This document shows, piece after piece, positions 8,501 to 17,123 of a stretch of 64,000 bases of DNA. Position 1 is the first letter of the stretch; each line of letters opens with the position of its first letter. The translations under genes and the position numbers were made by a program. Origin of the DNA: Massilia aurea. GTDB lineage: Bacteria; Pseudomonadota; Gammaproteobacteria; Burkholderiales; Burkholderiaceae_D. Below the pieces are notes generated by a model. The model had not been told where the DNA came from, did no database searches, and worked only from the letters and a program-made list of their open reading frames with translations. Where the stretch lies: assembly GCF_024753205.1 (NCBI RefSeq), contig NZ_JANUGZ010000005.1, positions 372,001 through 436,000 of the forward strand. The letters are read 5' to 3'.

Positions 8501-9446
8501 GCCGGTGACGGCGGGCGAGCGCGTGCTGGGCGCACTGACGGTGCAAAGCCTGGAGCCGAGCGCCTACGGCCAGGTCCACCTCGACATGCTCGGTACACTC
8601 GCCGCCTACGTCGGCGTGGCCATGGACAATGCCGAAGCCTACGCGCGCCTGAAGGAAACCCAGGTGCAGCTGGCGGCGCAGGAACGTCTGGCATCACTGG
8701 GCTCGCTCGTGGCCGGTGTGGCGCACGAACTCAATACGCCGATCGGCAACAGTCTTCTCATGGCCAGCACGCTGCAGGAACGCACGCATGCGGTCGCGGC
8801 GCAGTTCGAGGCGACCACGCTCAAGCGGTCCGACCTGGCCGACTACATGGGCGCGGCGCGCGACGCGTCGCAGCTGATCGTGCGCAGCCTGCACAATGCG
8901 GCCGAGCTGGTAAGCAGCTTCCGCCAGGTGTCGGTCGACCAGGCCAGTGCCCAGCGGCGCCGGTTCGACCTGGCCCAGGCCTGCCATGAAATCGGCGCGA
9001 CCCTGATGAATACGGTGCGCCTCGCCGGGCACCGGCTCGACATCGACGTGCCGGCCGGGATTGCGATGGACAGTTTTCCTGGCCCGCTGGGCCAGGTGAT
9101 CATCAACTTCGTCAACAACGCGATGCTGCATGCGTTCGACGGCCCGGGCGGCGTCATGACGCTGACGGCGCTGGAAACCGACGGCCGCGTCGCGCTCACG
9201 TTCCGCGACGACGGCCGCGGCATCGACCCGGCCCACCTGGGCCGCATCTTCGATCCGTTCTTCACGACCCGCATGGGCCAGGGCGGCACCGGCCTGGGAC
9301 TGAACATCGTCTACAACATCGTCACCACGCTGATGGGCGGGACGATCCGCGTCGTGAGCCTGCCGGATGCCGGCACCGCCTTTTTGCTCGAACTGCCGCA
9401 AAAAGCGCCCGAGGCCCTGGCGCCCGCGGTCAGCCCCGCGCCCTAG
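5556..9446 (+). CDS. Two-component propeller sensor histidine kinase with GAF domain
   Basis: A 1296-residue kinase. A signal/anchor sequence (about residues 12-32) precedes a long periplasmic sensor made of repeated two-component propeller units (recurring WIGT/WVGT-x-GL-x-R-D/F motifs to about residue 650) and a Y_Y_Y domain (about 690-775). One transmembrane helix (about 790-810) leads to a coiled coil, a cytoplasmic GAF-like domain (about 865-1030), HisKA with GVAHELNTP (His1057), and HATPase_c (NFVNNAM, DDGRGID, GGTGLGLNIV). No receiver or DNA-binding domain is fused. The ATG at 5556 was preferred over an upstream in-frame TTG at 5532. Its stop codon overlaps the stop of the convergent dehydrogenase. 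Confidence 0.92.
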   Translation: MTMPGSTWAACSGLFRFTFFLLLALALPADANQRNLRFERLSVEEGLSQHSVMSILQDRQGFIWFGTQAGLHRYDGYRLVIFRNDANDPASIPDNFISASYEDPAGRLWFGTKGGLARHDPATGRFERFALTQPGRTVKRSVAAIVPGPDGALWLATNDGVVRFDPHTGQQRNHVSDPDNPASLRDNRVNALAFDGRGALWVGTAAGLDRLDPASGQVTRFTMAPPDDAERNAVLALSMGPRQTLWIGTAAGLEAWRIEGDVPQRRRIGAADGMRGARIRTLYHDNGAQLWVGTSADGLKWLDPSTGRFTGYSHLPQDRHSLSDNMVSALLVDRTGTLWVGTYFGGINRTDLASGGFARFGETEGMGRARVRAIVDDPAGRLWLGTSGDGLMLLDPASRTTRHFGTDAFTGKVVTALAQAGERLWIGGPTGLAWRDARGRMGRVELGQSPGANHVQALREGRDGTLWVMTRDGLSAVAPGATIARNWRNVPGDATSLGDNYGFALVEDRRGVLWIGTESGLERFDPVSGTFSRFRHDPNDSTSLRHSRVYHLLESRAGDLWVGTAGGLHRMGQAGGRTSFRYYPFSSQDAQSIGAILEDNDGIIWVSTTAGITRVDPVTGQTKSYNAKDGLIDGAYFVGAGRRGADGQLHFGGVSGVTSFNPADVHDNPFPPTVAITDLQVLNRSRGIHNLTAQREITLSHRDTVISLEFAALHYADPMGNLYAYQLEGFDANWVNTGAGRRFATYTNLDPGHYVFRVRASNKDGLWSKEAATLAITITPPYWKTWWFRTLAVALVVTLSYLAYRLRIGALVTRQGLLAREVDARTGELLLQKEAAERGKREVERQKESVERAHRNIALLSEMGRMLTTNLDHEAIMLTLYQHVKALMDAPLFAVALRQGERGVLELPFAMAFGRRETPRELAFDPAGHLLARCVAENRAFLLADVDTELPACLPGAPDLAAGVALTAPATALPMPRSLLCVPVTAGERVLGALTVQSLEPSAYGQVHLDMLGTLAAYVGVAMDNAEAYARLKETQVQLAAQERLASLGSLVAGVAHELNTPIGNSLLMASTLQERTHAVAAQFEATTLKRSDLADYMGAARDASQLIVRSLHNAAELVSSFRQVSVDQASAQRRRFDLAQACHEIGATLMNTVRLAGHRLDIDVPAGIAMDSFPGPLGQVIINFVNNAMLHAFDGPGGVMTLTALETDGRVALTFRDDGRGIDPAHLGRIFDPFFTTRMGQGGTGLGLNIVYNIVTTLMGGTIRVVSLPDAGTAFLLELPQKAPEALAPAVSPAP

Positions 9447-10384
9447 ACGACGTTGATCGGCGTGCCGGCATGCCACGCCTCGATATTATCGACCAGCATA
9501 TCGGCCAGCGTCTGCATCGCACCAAAACTGGCCCAGGCGATGTGCGGCGTGAGCAGGAAGTGCGGCAGGCGCAGGCGCAGCAGCGGATTGTTCGAGCAGG
9601 GCGGCTCTTCGCTCAGGACATCAAAGCCGGCGGCGATGCGGCCTTCCATCAGCACATTGGCCAGCGCCGCCTCATCGACCAGGCCGCCGCGCGCCGTGTT
9701 GATCAACAGCGCGCCGGGCTGCATCAGAGCGAGTTCGCGCGCGCCGATCATGTGGCGCGTGGCGTCGGTCAACGGCAGGTGCAGGCTCACGACCTGCGAG
9801 GTGGCCAGCAATTCGTCCAGCGGCAGTTCCGTGACGTCCGTGTCCGTGATCGGCGAGCGCGAGGTGGCGACGACCTCCATCCCGAAAGCGCGTGCGATGC
9901 TGGCCACTTGCCGGCCCAGCGCGCCGTAGCCGACGATGCCCAGGCGCGTGCCGGCCAGATCGCCAATCGGATGGTCGAGCAGGCAAAAGCGGCTCGAGGT
10001 TTCCCACTTGCCTGCCTCGACGTCGGCCGCGTAGGCGCGCAGATTGCGGCGCAGCGCCAGGATCAGCGTGAAGCAGTGCTCGGGCACCGACACCAGCGAA
10101 TAATTGCGGATATTTGAAACCACGATGCCGGCCGCGCGGCAGGCCGCCAGGTCGACATTGTCGGTGCCGGTCGCGGCGATGGCGACCATCTTCAGGTCGG
10201 GCAGGCGGGCGATGGCGTCGGCCCGCAACGGCACCTTGTTGGTGATGGCCACGGTGGCCCCGGCCAGACGCGCCACGACATCCTCGACGGCGGTGGCGGC
10301 ATGGTCCTCCCATGCATGTTCGAAGGCGGGCACGCGGACATTGGCGCGCAGGCTGTCACGGTCGAGAAAAACGATTCGCTGCAT
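9443..10384 (-). CDS. D-2-hydroxyacid dehydrogenase (glycerate/hydroxypyruvate type)
   Basis: A 313-residue NAD(P)-dependent dehydrogenase. The Rossmann segment IVGYGALGRQVA binds the cofactor; the NTARGGLVDE motif supplies the catalytic Arg, and LTPHIAWAS the catalytic His near the C-terminus. Family members interconvert D-2-hydroxyacids such as glycerate and their 2-oxoacids; exact substrate cannot be read from sequence. The ATG at 10384 has a good ribosome-binding site (AAAGGA, 6 nt upstream) and removes 12 unlikely N-terminal residues. The gene converges on the propeller kinase so closely that the stop codons share the palindrome CTAG (4-nt overlap). Confidence 0.9.
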   Translation of the reverse strand: MQRIVFLDRDSLRANVRVPAFEHAWEDHAATAVEDVVARLAGATVAITNKVPLRADAIARLPDLKMVAIAATGTDNVDLAACRAAGIVVSNIRNYSLVSVPEHCFTLILALRRNLRAYAADVEAGKWETSSRFCLLDHPIGDLAGTRLGIVGYGALGRQVASIARAFGMEVVATSRSPITDTDVTELPLDELLATSQVVSLHLPLTDATRHMIGARELALMQPGALLINTARGGLVDEAALANVLMEGRIAAGFDVLSEEPPCSNNPLLRLRLPHFLLTPHIAWASFGAMQTLADMLVDNIEAWHAGTPINVV

Positions 10385-10507
10385 GGTGTCCTTTCGCGGT
10401 TGGCGGCTTGCGGTAATCATAACAGCCCCTGTCAGCGTGAGTTGCCGTACAGTCCGCGGCGCGCCACGGGGCTACGCTGGCAATCATCGAATTTCCCAGA
10501 GGTTGCC

Positions 10508-13081
10508 ATGACGGACGCGCTCAAAGCCTACAAAGCCAAACGCAATTTCGATATCACGACCGAGCCGGCCGATGGCGGGAAGGCGGGACAGGACGTGCTC
10601 ACCTTCGTGATCCAGAAGCACTGGGCCAGCCGTCTGCACTACGATTTCCGGCTCGAGCTCGACGGCACAATGAAAAGCTGGGCCGTGCCGAAAGGCCCCA
10701 GCTACGACACGCATGACAAACGGATGGCCGTGGAGGTCGAGGACCACCCGATCTCGTACTCGGACTTCGAAGGCACGATTCCGGCCAAGCAGTACGGCGC
10801 CGGCAAGGTGATCATCTGGGACAAGGGCACCTGGGAGCCGCTGGAAGATCCGCGCGCGGGCTTTGCCAAGGGCAGCATCAAGTTCGCGCTGCACGGTCAC
10901 AAGATGCACGGCCGCTGGACGCTCGTGCGGATGAAGGGCCGTGGCGAAAAGCAGCCGCCATGGCTGCTGATCAAGGAGAAAGACGATTACGCGCGTCCGG
11001 CCGAAGAATTCTCGCTGGTCGACGAACTGCCCGACAGCGTGAAGGCATTGTCGATGCCGAAGCGCGCGGCGCAGAAGGTCGAGGCGCTGCGCGAGGAAGC
11101 GAAGGCGGCACCTGCAAAGAAGGCACCCGCCAAAAAAGCACCCGCCAAAAAAGCGGCAGCAAAAAAGGAGCCGGCAAAGCGCGCGGCGACGCAAGACGCC
11201 ACGTCGCCGCTCCCTGCGAAATTCTCGCCTGAACTGGCCACCCTTGTCGATGCACCGCCGCCCGACCCCGAAAATTGGCTGTTCGAAGTCAAGTTCGACG
11301 GCTACCGCATGCTCGCGCGCATCGAGGAGGGCGCCGTGCGTCTCATCACGCGCAACGCCAACGACTGGACCGACAAACTGACGCCGCTGAAGGAGGAGCT
11401 GGAACGCATGGCGCTGCCTGACGGCTGGTACGACGGCGAGATCGTCGTCCATGACGACGCCGGCAAACCCGATTTCGGCCTGCTGCAGGCAGCGTTCGAC
11501 GGCAACGGCGCCGTCGACATCGATTACTTCCTGTTCGATATTCCGTACTTCGACGGCCACGATCTGCGCGAGATGCCGCTGGTCGACCGGCGCACGGTGC
11601 TTGAACAGGTGCTTCAGAATGCCGGATCGGAGAAGGTGCGGTTTTCCGCCGAATTCGGCGCCAAGCCGGACGAACTGATCGTCGCCGCCTGCAAGATCGG
11701 CCTCGAAGGCGTGATCGGCAAGCGGCGCGACGCCCGCTATGTGTCGCGCCGTTCTCCCGACTGGATCAAGCTCAAATGCGGCCGGCGCCAGGAATTCGTC
11801 ATCGGCGGCTTCACCGATCCGAAGGGCGCGCGCACCGGCATCGGCGCGCTGCTGCTCGGAGTCCATGACGAAGACGGCGTGCTGCGCTACGCCGGCAACG
11901 TCGGCTCGGGCTTCAACCACGCGACCCTGACCAGCATCGCCGAACAACTCGAAGCCCTGCGTACCGACACGAGCCCGTTCCCGCCGCGCGCCGTGCCGGG
12001 GCGCGCGCACCACTGGGTCAAGCCGGTGCTGGTGGCGGAAGTGAGTTTCTCGGACTGGACGAGCGGCGGCGCCGTGCGCCATCCGGTGTTTCAGGGGCTG
12101 CGCAAGGACAAGCCGGCCAGGAACATCACCCGGGAGCAGGCGCTCCCGGTGGAGGACGTCGTTACCGATGACGAGCCAGTGGCCGCACAGGGCAAGCTGC
12201 CCGCATCGCTGAAGATCACCAACGGCGAGCGTGTAATCGACAAGGCGTCGGGCACCACCAAGCTGGCGCTGGTGCGTTATTACGCGCTGGTGGGCGACCT
12301 GATGATGGAACATCTGAAAGGGCGCCCGGTCTCGCTCGTGCGTGCGCCCGAGGGCGTGGGCGGCGAGCTGTTTTTCCAGAAGCACGTCGACGTGCGCAAG
12401 ATGCCCGGTCTGCGCGACCTGGACCAGGCGCTCGACACCGAGCACCCGCCCATGCTCGAAGTGGCCACGCCGCTGGGTATCCTGTCGTCGGCCCAGTGGA
12501 ACGTGGTGGAGATCCATACCCAGAACGCGTTCAAGGGCAGTTACCAGAAACCGAACCGGATGGTGTTCGACCTCGATCCCGGCGACGGCATCAAGTGGCC
12601 CGAGATGCAGGAAGCAGCGCAGCTGATGCATGCCTTCCTCGACGAACTGGGTTTGCCTGCGTTCCTGAAAACCAGCGGCGGCAAGGGCCTGCACGTCGTG
12701 GTGCCGATCAAGGGCAACCATGACTGGGACACGGTCAAGCGCTTCTCGCAGGCGATCGTGCACCACATGGCGCAAACGCTACCGGAGCGCTTCGCCTTCA
12801 AGAGCGGACCGAAAAACCGGGTCGGTAAAATCTTCATCGATTACCTGCGCAACGGGCAGGGGGCAACGACGGTGGCGGCATGGTCGGCGCGTTCGCGCCC
12901 GGGGCTGGGGATTTCAGTGCCGCTGGGCTGGGATGAGCTGGATAAACTGACTTCTAGCGACCAGTGGACGATTGCCAATGTGCACGAGCGGCTGGATGTG
13001 GGGAATACGCCGTGGCAGGACTATGCCACGGCGGCGAAGACACTGACCAAAGCGATGAAGCAGCTCGGGTTCGTGCCCTGA
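10508..13081 (+). CDS. ligD: ATP-dependent DNA ligase D (NHEJ)
   Basis: An 857-residue three-domain LigD. The N-terminal 3'-phosphoesterase domain carries HWASRLHYDFRLELDG (about residues 37-52). A Lys/Ala/Pro-rich linker with PAKKA repeats (about 195-225) joins it to the ATP-dependent ligase domain, whose nucleotidyl-acceptor is Lys262 in FEVKFDGYR. The C-terminal primase-polymerase domain includes MVFDLDPGDGIKW and TSGGKGLHVVVPI (about 680-735). Together these trim, fill in and seal double-strand breaks in bacterial end joining with Ku. Domain order phosphoesterase-ligase-polymerase matches many proteobacterial LigDs. Start ATG at 10508 has AGAGG upstream. Ku is encoded about 260 bp downstream on the other strand. 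Confidence 0.97.
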   Translation: MTDALKAYKAKRNFDITTEPADGGKAGQDVLTFVIQKHWASRLHYDFRLELDGTMKSWAVPKGPSYDTHDKRMAVEVEDHPISYSDFEGTIPAKQYGAGKVIIWDKGTWEPLEDPRAGFAKGSIKFALHGHKMHGRWTLVRMKGRGEKQPPWLLIKEKDDYARPAEEFSLVDELPDSVKALSMPKRAAQKVEALREEAKAAPAKKAPAKKAPAKKAAAKKEPAKRAATQDATSPLPAKFSPELATLVDAPPPDPENWLFEVKFDGYRMLARIEEGAVRLITRNANDWTDKLTPLKEELERMALPDGWYDGEIVVHDDAGKPDFGLLQAAFDGNGAVDIDYFLFDIPYFDGHDLREMPLVDRRTVLEQVLQNAGSEKVRFSAEFGAKPDELIVAACKIGLEGVIGKRRDARYVSRRSPDWIKLKCGRRQEFVIGGFTDPKGARTGIGALLLGVHDEDGVLRYAGNVGSGFNHATLTSIAEQLEALRTDTSPFPPRAVPGRAHHWVKPVLVAEVSFSDWTSGGAVRHPVFQGLRKDKPARNITREQALPVEDVVTDDEPVAAQGKLPASLKITNGERVIDKASGTTKLALVRYYALVGDLMMEHLKGRPVSLVRAPEGVGGELFFQKHVDVRKMPGLRDLDQALDTEHPPMLEVATPLGILSSAQWNVVEIHTQNAFKGSYQKPNRMVFDLDPGDGIKWPEMQEAAQLMHAFLDELGLPAFLKTSGGKGLHVVVPIKGNHDWDTVKRFSQAIVHHMAQTLPERFAFKSGPKNRVGKIFIDYLRNGQGATTVAAWSARSRPGLGISVPLGWDELDKLTSSDQWTIANVHERLDVGNTPWQDYATAAKTLTKAMKQLGFVP

Positions 13082-13103
13082 GGGTGAGGGAACGCGCGGT
13101 ACG

Positions 13104-13343
13104 CTAGGCTTCGTTCCGGAAGATGCCGCGCACGTTCATCGCCATCAGCGCCACCTGCAGCGCGATGAGCGCCCACGCTTCGTCGTGCAGGCCCCAGACG
13201 ATCCACAGCACATTGCTGAAGATGAAGGTCCAGAAGCCCAGGATGCGGCGCTCGGCGCGCTTGGCGCCGACCAGGTAGGCGGCAATCAGGCTGACGGCCA
13301 TCGCAGGCCATTGGAGAAAGTCGATGAATCCGTCCATCCTCAC
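13104..13343 (-). CDS. Small multi-pass membrane protein next to Ku
   Basis: A 79-residue (GTG at 13343) or 77-residue (ATG at 13337) protein with about three hydrophobic helices: one near the N-terminus (WPAMAVSLIAAYLVGA), one in the middle (GFWTFIFSNVLWIVWGL), one at the end (WALIALQVALMAMNVRGI), with charged KRAERR between the first two. Family not identified with confidence; the helix pattern recalls small PQ-loop/SWEET-like or YgjV-like proteins, which is only a guess. The GTG overlaps the Ku stop codon (GTGA), so it is translationally coupled to ku and probably co-transcribed. A role in repair is not implied by the sequence. Confidence 0.7.
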   Translation of the reverse strand: MRMDGFIDFLQWPAMAVSLIAAYLVGAKRAERRILGFWTFIFSNVLWIVWGLHDEAWALIALQVALMAMNVRGIFRNEA

Positions 13344-14380
13344 GCCGCCTTCTTGCGCGCAGGCGCCTTGGTGCTGGCTTTCGCCGCTGCCTTCTTGGCT
13401 GCCGGCTTAGCTGCTGCCTTGGTAGCAGTGGCACGGGCCCCTGACGTTGTCGCCGCCTTGCGCGCACGTGGCGGCGGCTGGTCATCCTCGCTATCCTCGT
13501 CGTCGGCCGGCTTGCGCGATTTGCGTGGTGGCGGATCGTCGTCATCATCGTCGTCGTCAAGGTCGGCCAGCGCCGCCTTGGCCGGCTTCTTGCCAAGGCT
13601 GGCCTGGAGCAGGGCGACCAGATCGATGACCTTGCCGGTGGTGCGCTTTTCCTTCTCAGGCTCGGGTTGCGTGATGGTCTTGGTCTGCTTGGCCTTGATC
13701 TTCTTCTTGACCAGGGCCAGCACGTCTTCGCGGTAGCTGTCGTGGTACTGTGCCGGCGCCCAGTCTTCGCTCATGCCCTCGACCAGGGCCATCGCCATCT
13801 TGAGTTCCTTGACGGTGACGGCAGCCGTTTTGGAATTGGGCGACGGGATCTTGAGTTCACCCGCGTCGCGCATTTCGTCCGGGTAGCGCAGCGTATTGAG
13901 CACGATCGTGTCGCCCACGCAGATCAGCGCCGCCAGATGCTGCTTGACGCGGATGACCACGTGCGCGATGCCGATCTTGCCCGCTTCGCGCAGCGTCTCG
14001 CGCAAGAGCGCATAGACTTTCGCGCCGCCCTTGCCGGGCGCCAGGTAATAGGGCTGGTCGTAGTAGATCAGCGGCACATCGCCAGCGTCGACGAAGGCCT
14101 GGATGTCGATCGTCTGCGTCGCTTCCGGATTGGCGCGGCGCAGGTCTTCGTCCGACAGGACGACGTATTCACCGTCCTCGTACTCGTAGCCCTTGACGAT
14201 GTCGTCCCAGACGACTTCCTTGCCATTGCCCTTGTTGTAGCGTTTGAATCCGACCGGCGAAAAATCACGCCGGTCGAGCATCGTCAGGTCGAGCCCCTTG
14301 GTCTCGACCGCGGGGTACATATCGACCGGAATGTGGACCAGTCCGAAACTGATCGCGCCCTTCCACATGCTGCGTGCCAT
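13340..14380 (-). CDS. ku: Ku protein (NHEJ end-binding)
   Basis: A 346-residue bacterial Ku. The N-terminus MARSMWKGAISFGLVHIPV and the core (IDIQAFVDAGDVPLIYYDQPYYLAPGK) are hallmarks of the family, which forms homodimeric rings on DNA ends and recruits LigD. After about residue 260 comes a long low-complexity tail with an acidic run (LDDDDDDDDPPPRK) followed by Lys/Ala-rich repeats, longer than in short Ku proteins; basic Ku tails modulate DNA retention. A clear ribosome-binding site (GAGGAG) precedes the ATG at 14380. LigD is encoded convergently nearby, and an SDR gene lies just upstream on the same strand. Confidence 0.97.
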   Translation of the reverse strand: MARSMWKGAISFGLVHIPVDMYPAVETKGLDLTMLDRRDFSPVGFKRYNKGNGKEVVWDDIVKGYEYEDGEYVVLSDEDLRRANPEATQTIDIQAFVDAGDVPLIYYDQPYYLAPGKGGAKVYALLRETLREAGKIGIAHVVIRVKQHLAALICVGDTIVLNTLRYPDEMRDAGELKIPSPNSKTAAVTVKELKMAMALVEGMSEDWAPAQYHDSYREDVLALVKKKIKAKQTKTITQPEPEKEKRTTGKVIDLVALLQASLGKKPAKAALADLDDDDDDDDPPPRKSRKPADDEDSEDDQPPPRARKAATTSGARATATKAAAKPAAKKAAAKASTKAPARKKAA

Positions 14381-14404
14381 TGCCTGCTCCTCGCTGTGGG
14401 TCCG

Positions 14405-15370
14405 TTATTCGCCAACGACGCCGGTCACCGGCAGCACGATGCCCGTGATGTAGCCCGAGCACACGGGCGAGGCCAGGAACACGTAGGCGGGCGAGAGTTC
14501 TTCAGGCTGGGCCGGGCGCCGGTAGTCGGTGCTGGCGCCGAATTCGGTGATGTCGTCCGGGCCCTTGTCGGCCGGATTCAGTGGCGTCCAGACAGGGCCT
14601 GGCGCCACCGCGTTCACGCGGATGCCCTGGTCGAGCAGGCTGCCGGCCAGCGACATCGTGAATGCGTGGATCGCGCCCTTGGTCGACGAGTAGTCGATCA
14701 GCTTGGCCGAGCCTTTCAGGCCGGTGACCGAGCCCGTATTGATGATCGACGCGCCGCGCTTGAGGTGCGGCACGACGGCCTTGGCCATGTGGAAGTAGCC
14801 GAAGATATTGGTGCGGAAGGTTTCCTCGAACCGCTCTTCGGTGATATCGAGGATCGAATCGGCGTGTTCCTGGAATGCGGCGTTGTTGACCAGAACGTCC
14901 AGGCGGCCGAATTCCTTGACCACCTGCTGCACGGCGTCGTTGCAGAACGCCGGATCCTTGACGTCGCCCGCGATCGTGATGCAGCGGCGGCCTTCGGCCT
15001 CGATGCAGCGCTTGGTCTCTGCGGCGTCGACATCTTCGTTCAGATACATGACGGCGACATCGGCGCCTTCACGTGCGAACAGCACCGCGACTGCGCGTCC
15101 GATGCCCGAGTCGGCGCCGGTGACGATGGCGGCCATGCCGTCAAGCTTGCCGCTACCTTTGTAGCCCTCGGCCATGAACTTCGGCTTGCTTTCCATATCG
15201 GCTTCGAGTCCCGGCTTGGCCAGGTGCTGCGCCGGCATCGGCGGCGCCGGCTGGTCAACCCCGGTCTGGACGGCTTCTTTGCTCTCGGAGTCGTTCTTCC
15301 TGGCGTCGCGTGCGTCCTGCTCTTCCTGGATGGCGCGCTGCTTTGCTGCCACGTCGTCTTGATGTGCCAT
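14405..15370 (-). CDS. SDR family oxidoreductase (YghA/YhdF-like)
   Basis: A 321-residue short-chain dehydrogenase. A charged, Gln/Lys-rich N-terminal extension of about 70 residues precedes the Rossmann core with TGADSGIG; NNAAF, the Ser in NTGSVTG and the YSSTK catalytic pair follow, and VAPGPVWTPLNP is typical of the YghA/general-stress SDR subgroup. It probably reduces or oxidises a small alcohol/carbonyl with NAD(P). The ATG at 15370 has GGGAG upstream and removes an implausible N-terminus. It ends 24 nt before ku on the same strand, so ku could be read from the same transcript; such SDRs often accompany Ku/LigD in proteobacteria. Confidence 0.9.
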   Translation of the reverse strand: MAHQDDVAAKQRAIQEEQDARDARKNDSESKEAVQTGVDQPAPPMPAQHLAKPGLEADMESKPKFMAEGYKGSGKLDGMAAIVTGADSGIGRAVAVLFAREGADVAVMYLNEDVDAAETKRCIEAEGRRCITIAGDVKDPAFCNDAVQQVVKEFGRLDVLVNNAAFQEHADSILDITEERFEETFRTNIFGYFHMAKAVVPHLKRGASIINTGSVTGLKGSAKLIDYSSTKGAIHAFTMSLAGSLLDQGIRVNAVAPGPVWTPLNPADKGPDDITEFGASTDYRRPAQPEELSPAYVFLASPVCSGYITGIVLPVTGVVGE

Positions 15371-15547
15371 GGTGGTTCTCCCGTGAGTGTGGTTTCGTTT
15401 GCAAGAGTATTCGGCGCGCACCCTGGTGCGACGGTGCGCTCCCACACACAGGACGACAATTGCTATGCTTGGCACGCCCGCTTATGGCAAACTTGCCGTG
15501 CAGCCATGCCGACAGGGCGCGGCTGGACCTACCTCTGGAGAATCACC

Positions 15548-17020
15548 ATGCATCAAGAAGACGGCGCGCGCGAGGACTTTACCTGCGTCTTCGTCAATCC
15601 CGTCGGCCAGCGCCGCGCCGATTTCCAGCACGGCTGCGATGGCATGTTCGCCAATCTGCGCGTGGCGGCAGGGGCCGAGCAGGCGCGCGCGCTGCTGGCA
15701 CGCGAACCGGCCGACCTGCTCGTGCTCGACCTGGAACGCTGCGACCTCGCCATCGACCTGGCGGCGCTGGGCGCCCTGGTCGCCGAGCGCGCCGGCGCGC
15801 CGGTGCTGGTCCTGTGTCCTTTCACGAATGCACGTTGGCTGCCGGCGCTGATGGCCTTCGGTCCGCTCGACTACGCCATCGGTCCGCTGCGCGCGCAGCA
15901 GACCCGCGCGCTGCTGGCCGCGCGCATGCGCGCTGGTTTCAGTGTCGCGGCCCCAGGCTTGCCCACACCATCGGAAACTGAACTGCGCACGCTGCTGGCA
16001 GTGCGCAGCGCCTGTCAACAGGCACTGGCCGATGCCGACGACAGCGCGCGCTTTGCCGAGCACCTGTGCGCCGCGCTGGCCGGCTGGCCGGGCGTCGTGC
16101 ATGCGGCGCTGTTCCAGCACCGCGATGGCGACCTGCATCTCGAGGCCGAGCAGGGCGTGGAAGGGCTGCACCTGATGGCGCTGCTCGCGCACGATGGCCG
16201 CTTGCTGCACTCGCCCCTGCGCCATGCGTTCCCCGGCCTGCTGGCGGCGGCGACCGGCGAATTCACGCTGCTCGATACGCTCGACAAGGCGGGAGAACCG
16301 GCGCTGGCGGCGCGCCTGGACACCTTTGGCGCGCGCATGGTCGTCGGCGTGCCGATCCCGGGGCAGGGACCGGGCGGGCCGATGGGCTCCCTGTGCCTGC
16401 TGTTCGGCGACGCGCAGCCTTTTTCGCCCGCGCAGTTGCAGGCACTGGACGATCTGGCCGGGCTGGCCGCGCATGGCCTGCGCATGGCCGAGGTCACGCG
16501 CGAAAACGAGGCGCTGCTGGCCCGCATCACGCACCTGGCCACCACCGACGCCCTGACCGACCTGGCCAACCGTCGCCACGGCGAAGGTTTACTGGAACAG
16601 GAAATCAAGCGCGCACGCCGCTACCGGCTGCCGCTGGCGCTGATCCTCTTCGATATCGATCGCTTCAGCCAGATCAACGATACCTTCGGCCACCCGGTGG
16701 GCGACCTGGTACTGCGTACGGTGGCCGATACGGCGCGCGCGCTGCTGCGCGGGAGCGATGTGCTGGTGCGCTCGGGCGGCGAGGAATTCCAGGTGATCGC
16801 ATCGCACACGAGCGCGATTGACGCGCTGAAGATGGCCGAGAAGCTGCGTGCGGCCATCGAGCAGGTCGAGATACCGGGGTGTGACCACGTCACCATCAGC
16901 CTCGGCGTGGCCCAGCTGGGCGAGGGCGAGAGCGGCGACTCGATGGCGGTGCGTACCCACGCTGCATTGGCGCGCGCCAAGCGGGCGGGCCGCAACTGCA
17001 TCGAGCTGGCGATGTCCTGA
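15548..17020 (+). CDS. Diguanylate cyclase with receiver-like and GAF domains
   Basis: A 490-residue cytoplasmic protein. The first about 120 residues resemble a response-regulator receiver (ADLLVLDLERCD at the phospho-Asp position, then VLVLCPF). A GAF-like domain occupies about residues 150-315. A C-terminal GGDEF domain has DIDRFSQINDTFGHPVGD and the active-site signature GGEEF (residues 410-414), so it should make cyclic di-GMP; no RxxD inhibitory site is obvious. The start at 15548 has TGGAGAA upstream; the open frame runs much further back over the ku/SDR genes on the other strand, but that extension is an antisense artefact. It ends 103 bp before ureD. Confidence 0.9.
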   Translation: MHQEDGAREDFTCVFVNPVGQRRADFQHGCDGMFANLRVAAGAEQARALLAREPADLLVLDLERCDLAIDLAALGALVAERAGAPVLVLCPFTNARWLPALMAFGPLDYAIGPLRAQQTRALLAARMRAGFSVAAPGLPTPSETELRTLLAVRSACQQALADADDSARFAEHLCAALAGWPGVVHAALFQHRDGDLHLEAEQGVEGLHLMALLAHDGRLLHSPLRHAFPGLLAAATGEFTLLDTLDKAGEPALAARLDTFGARMVVGVPIPGQGPGGPMGSLCLLFGDAQPFSPAQLQALDDLAGLAAHGLRMAEVTRENEALLARITHLATTDALTDLANRRHGEGLLEQEIKRARRYRLPLALILFDIDRFSQINDTFGHPVGDLVLRTVADTARALLRGSDVLVRSGGEEFQVIASHTSAIDALKMAEKLRAAIEQVEIPGCDHVTISLGVAQLGEGESGDSMAVRTHAALARAKRAGRNCIELAMS

Positions 17021-17123
17021 CGCGTTCGGGTGCAGCGCGCACCTTCGCAGTGCGCGGCGCGTGCAAAACAGACGTCCCACGCCACGTAAGGACGCTGGCA
17101 CGCATCGTGCTGTTTCATCAAGC

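Noticed and set aside
13667..15547. In-frame upstream extension of the diguanylate cyclase over ku and the SDR gene
   Set aside because: It is antisense to two clearly real genes, and a good ribosome-binding site and domain start lie at 15548.
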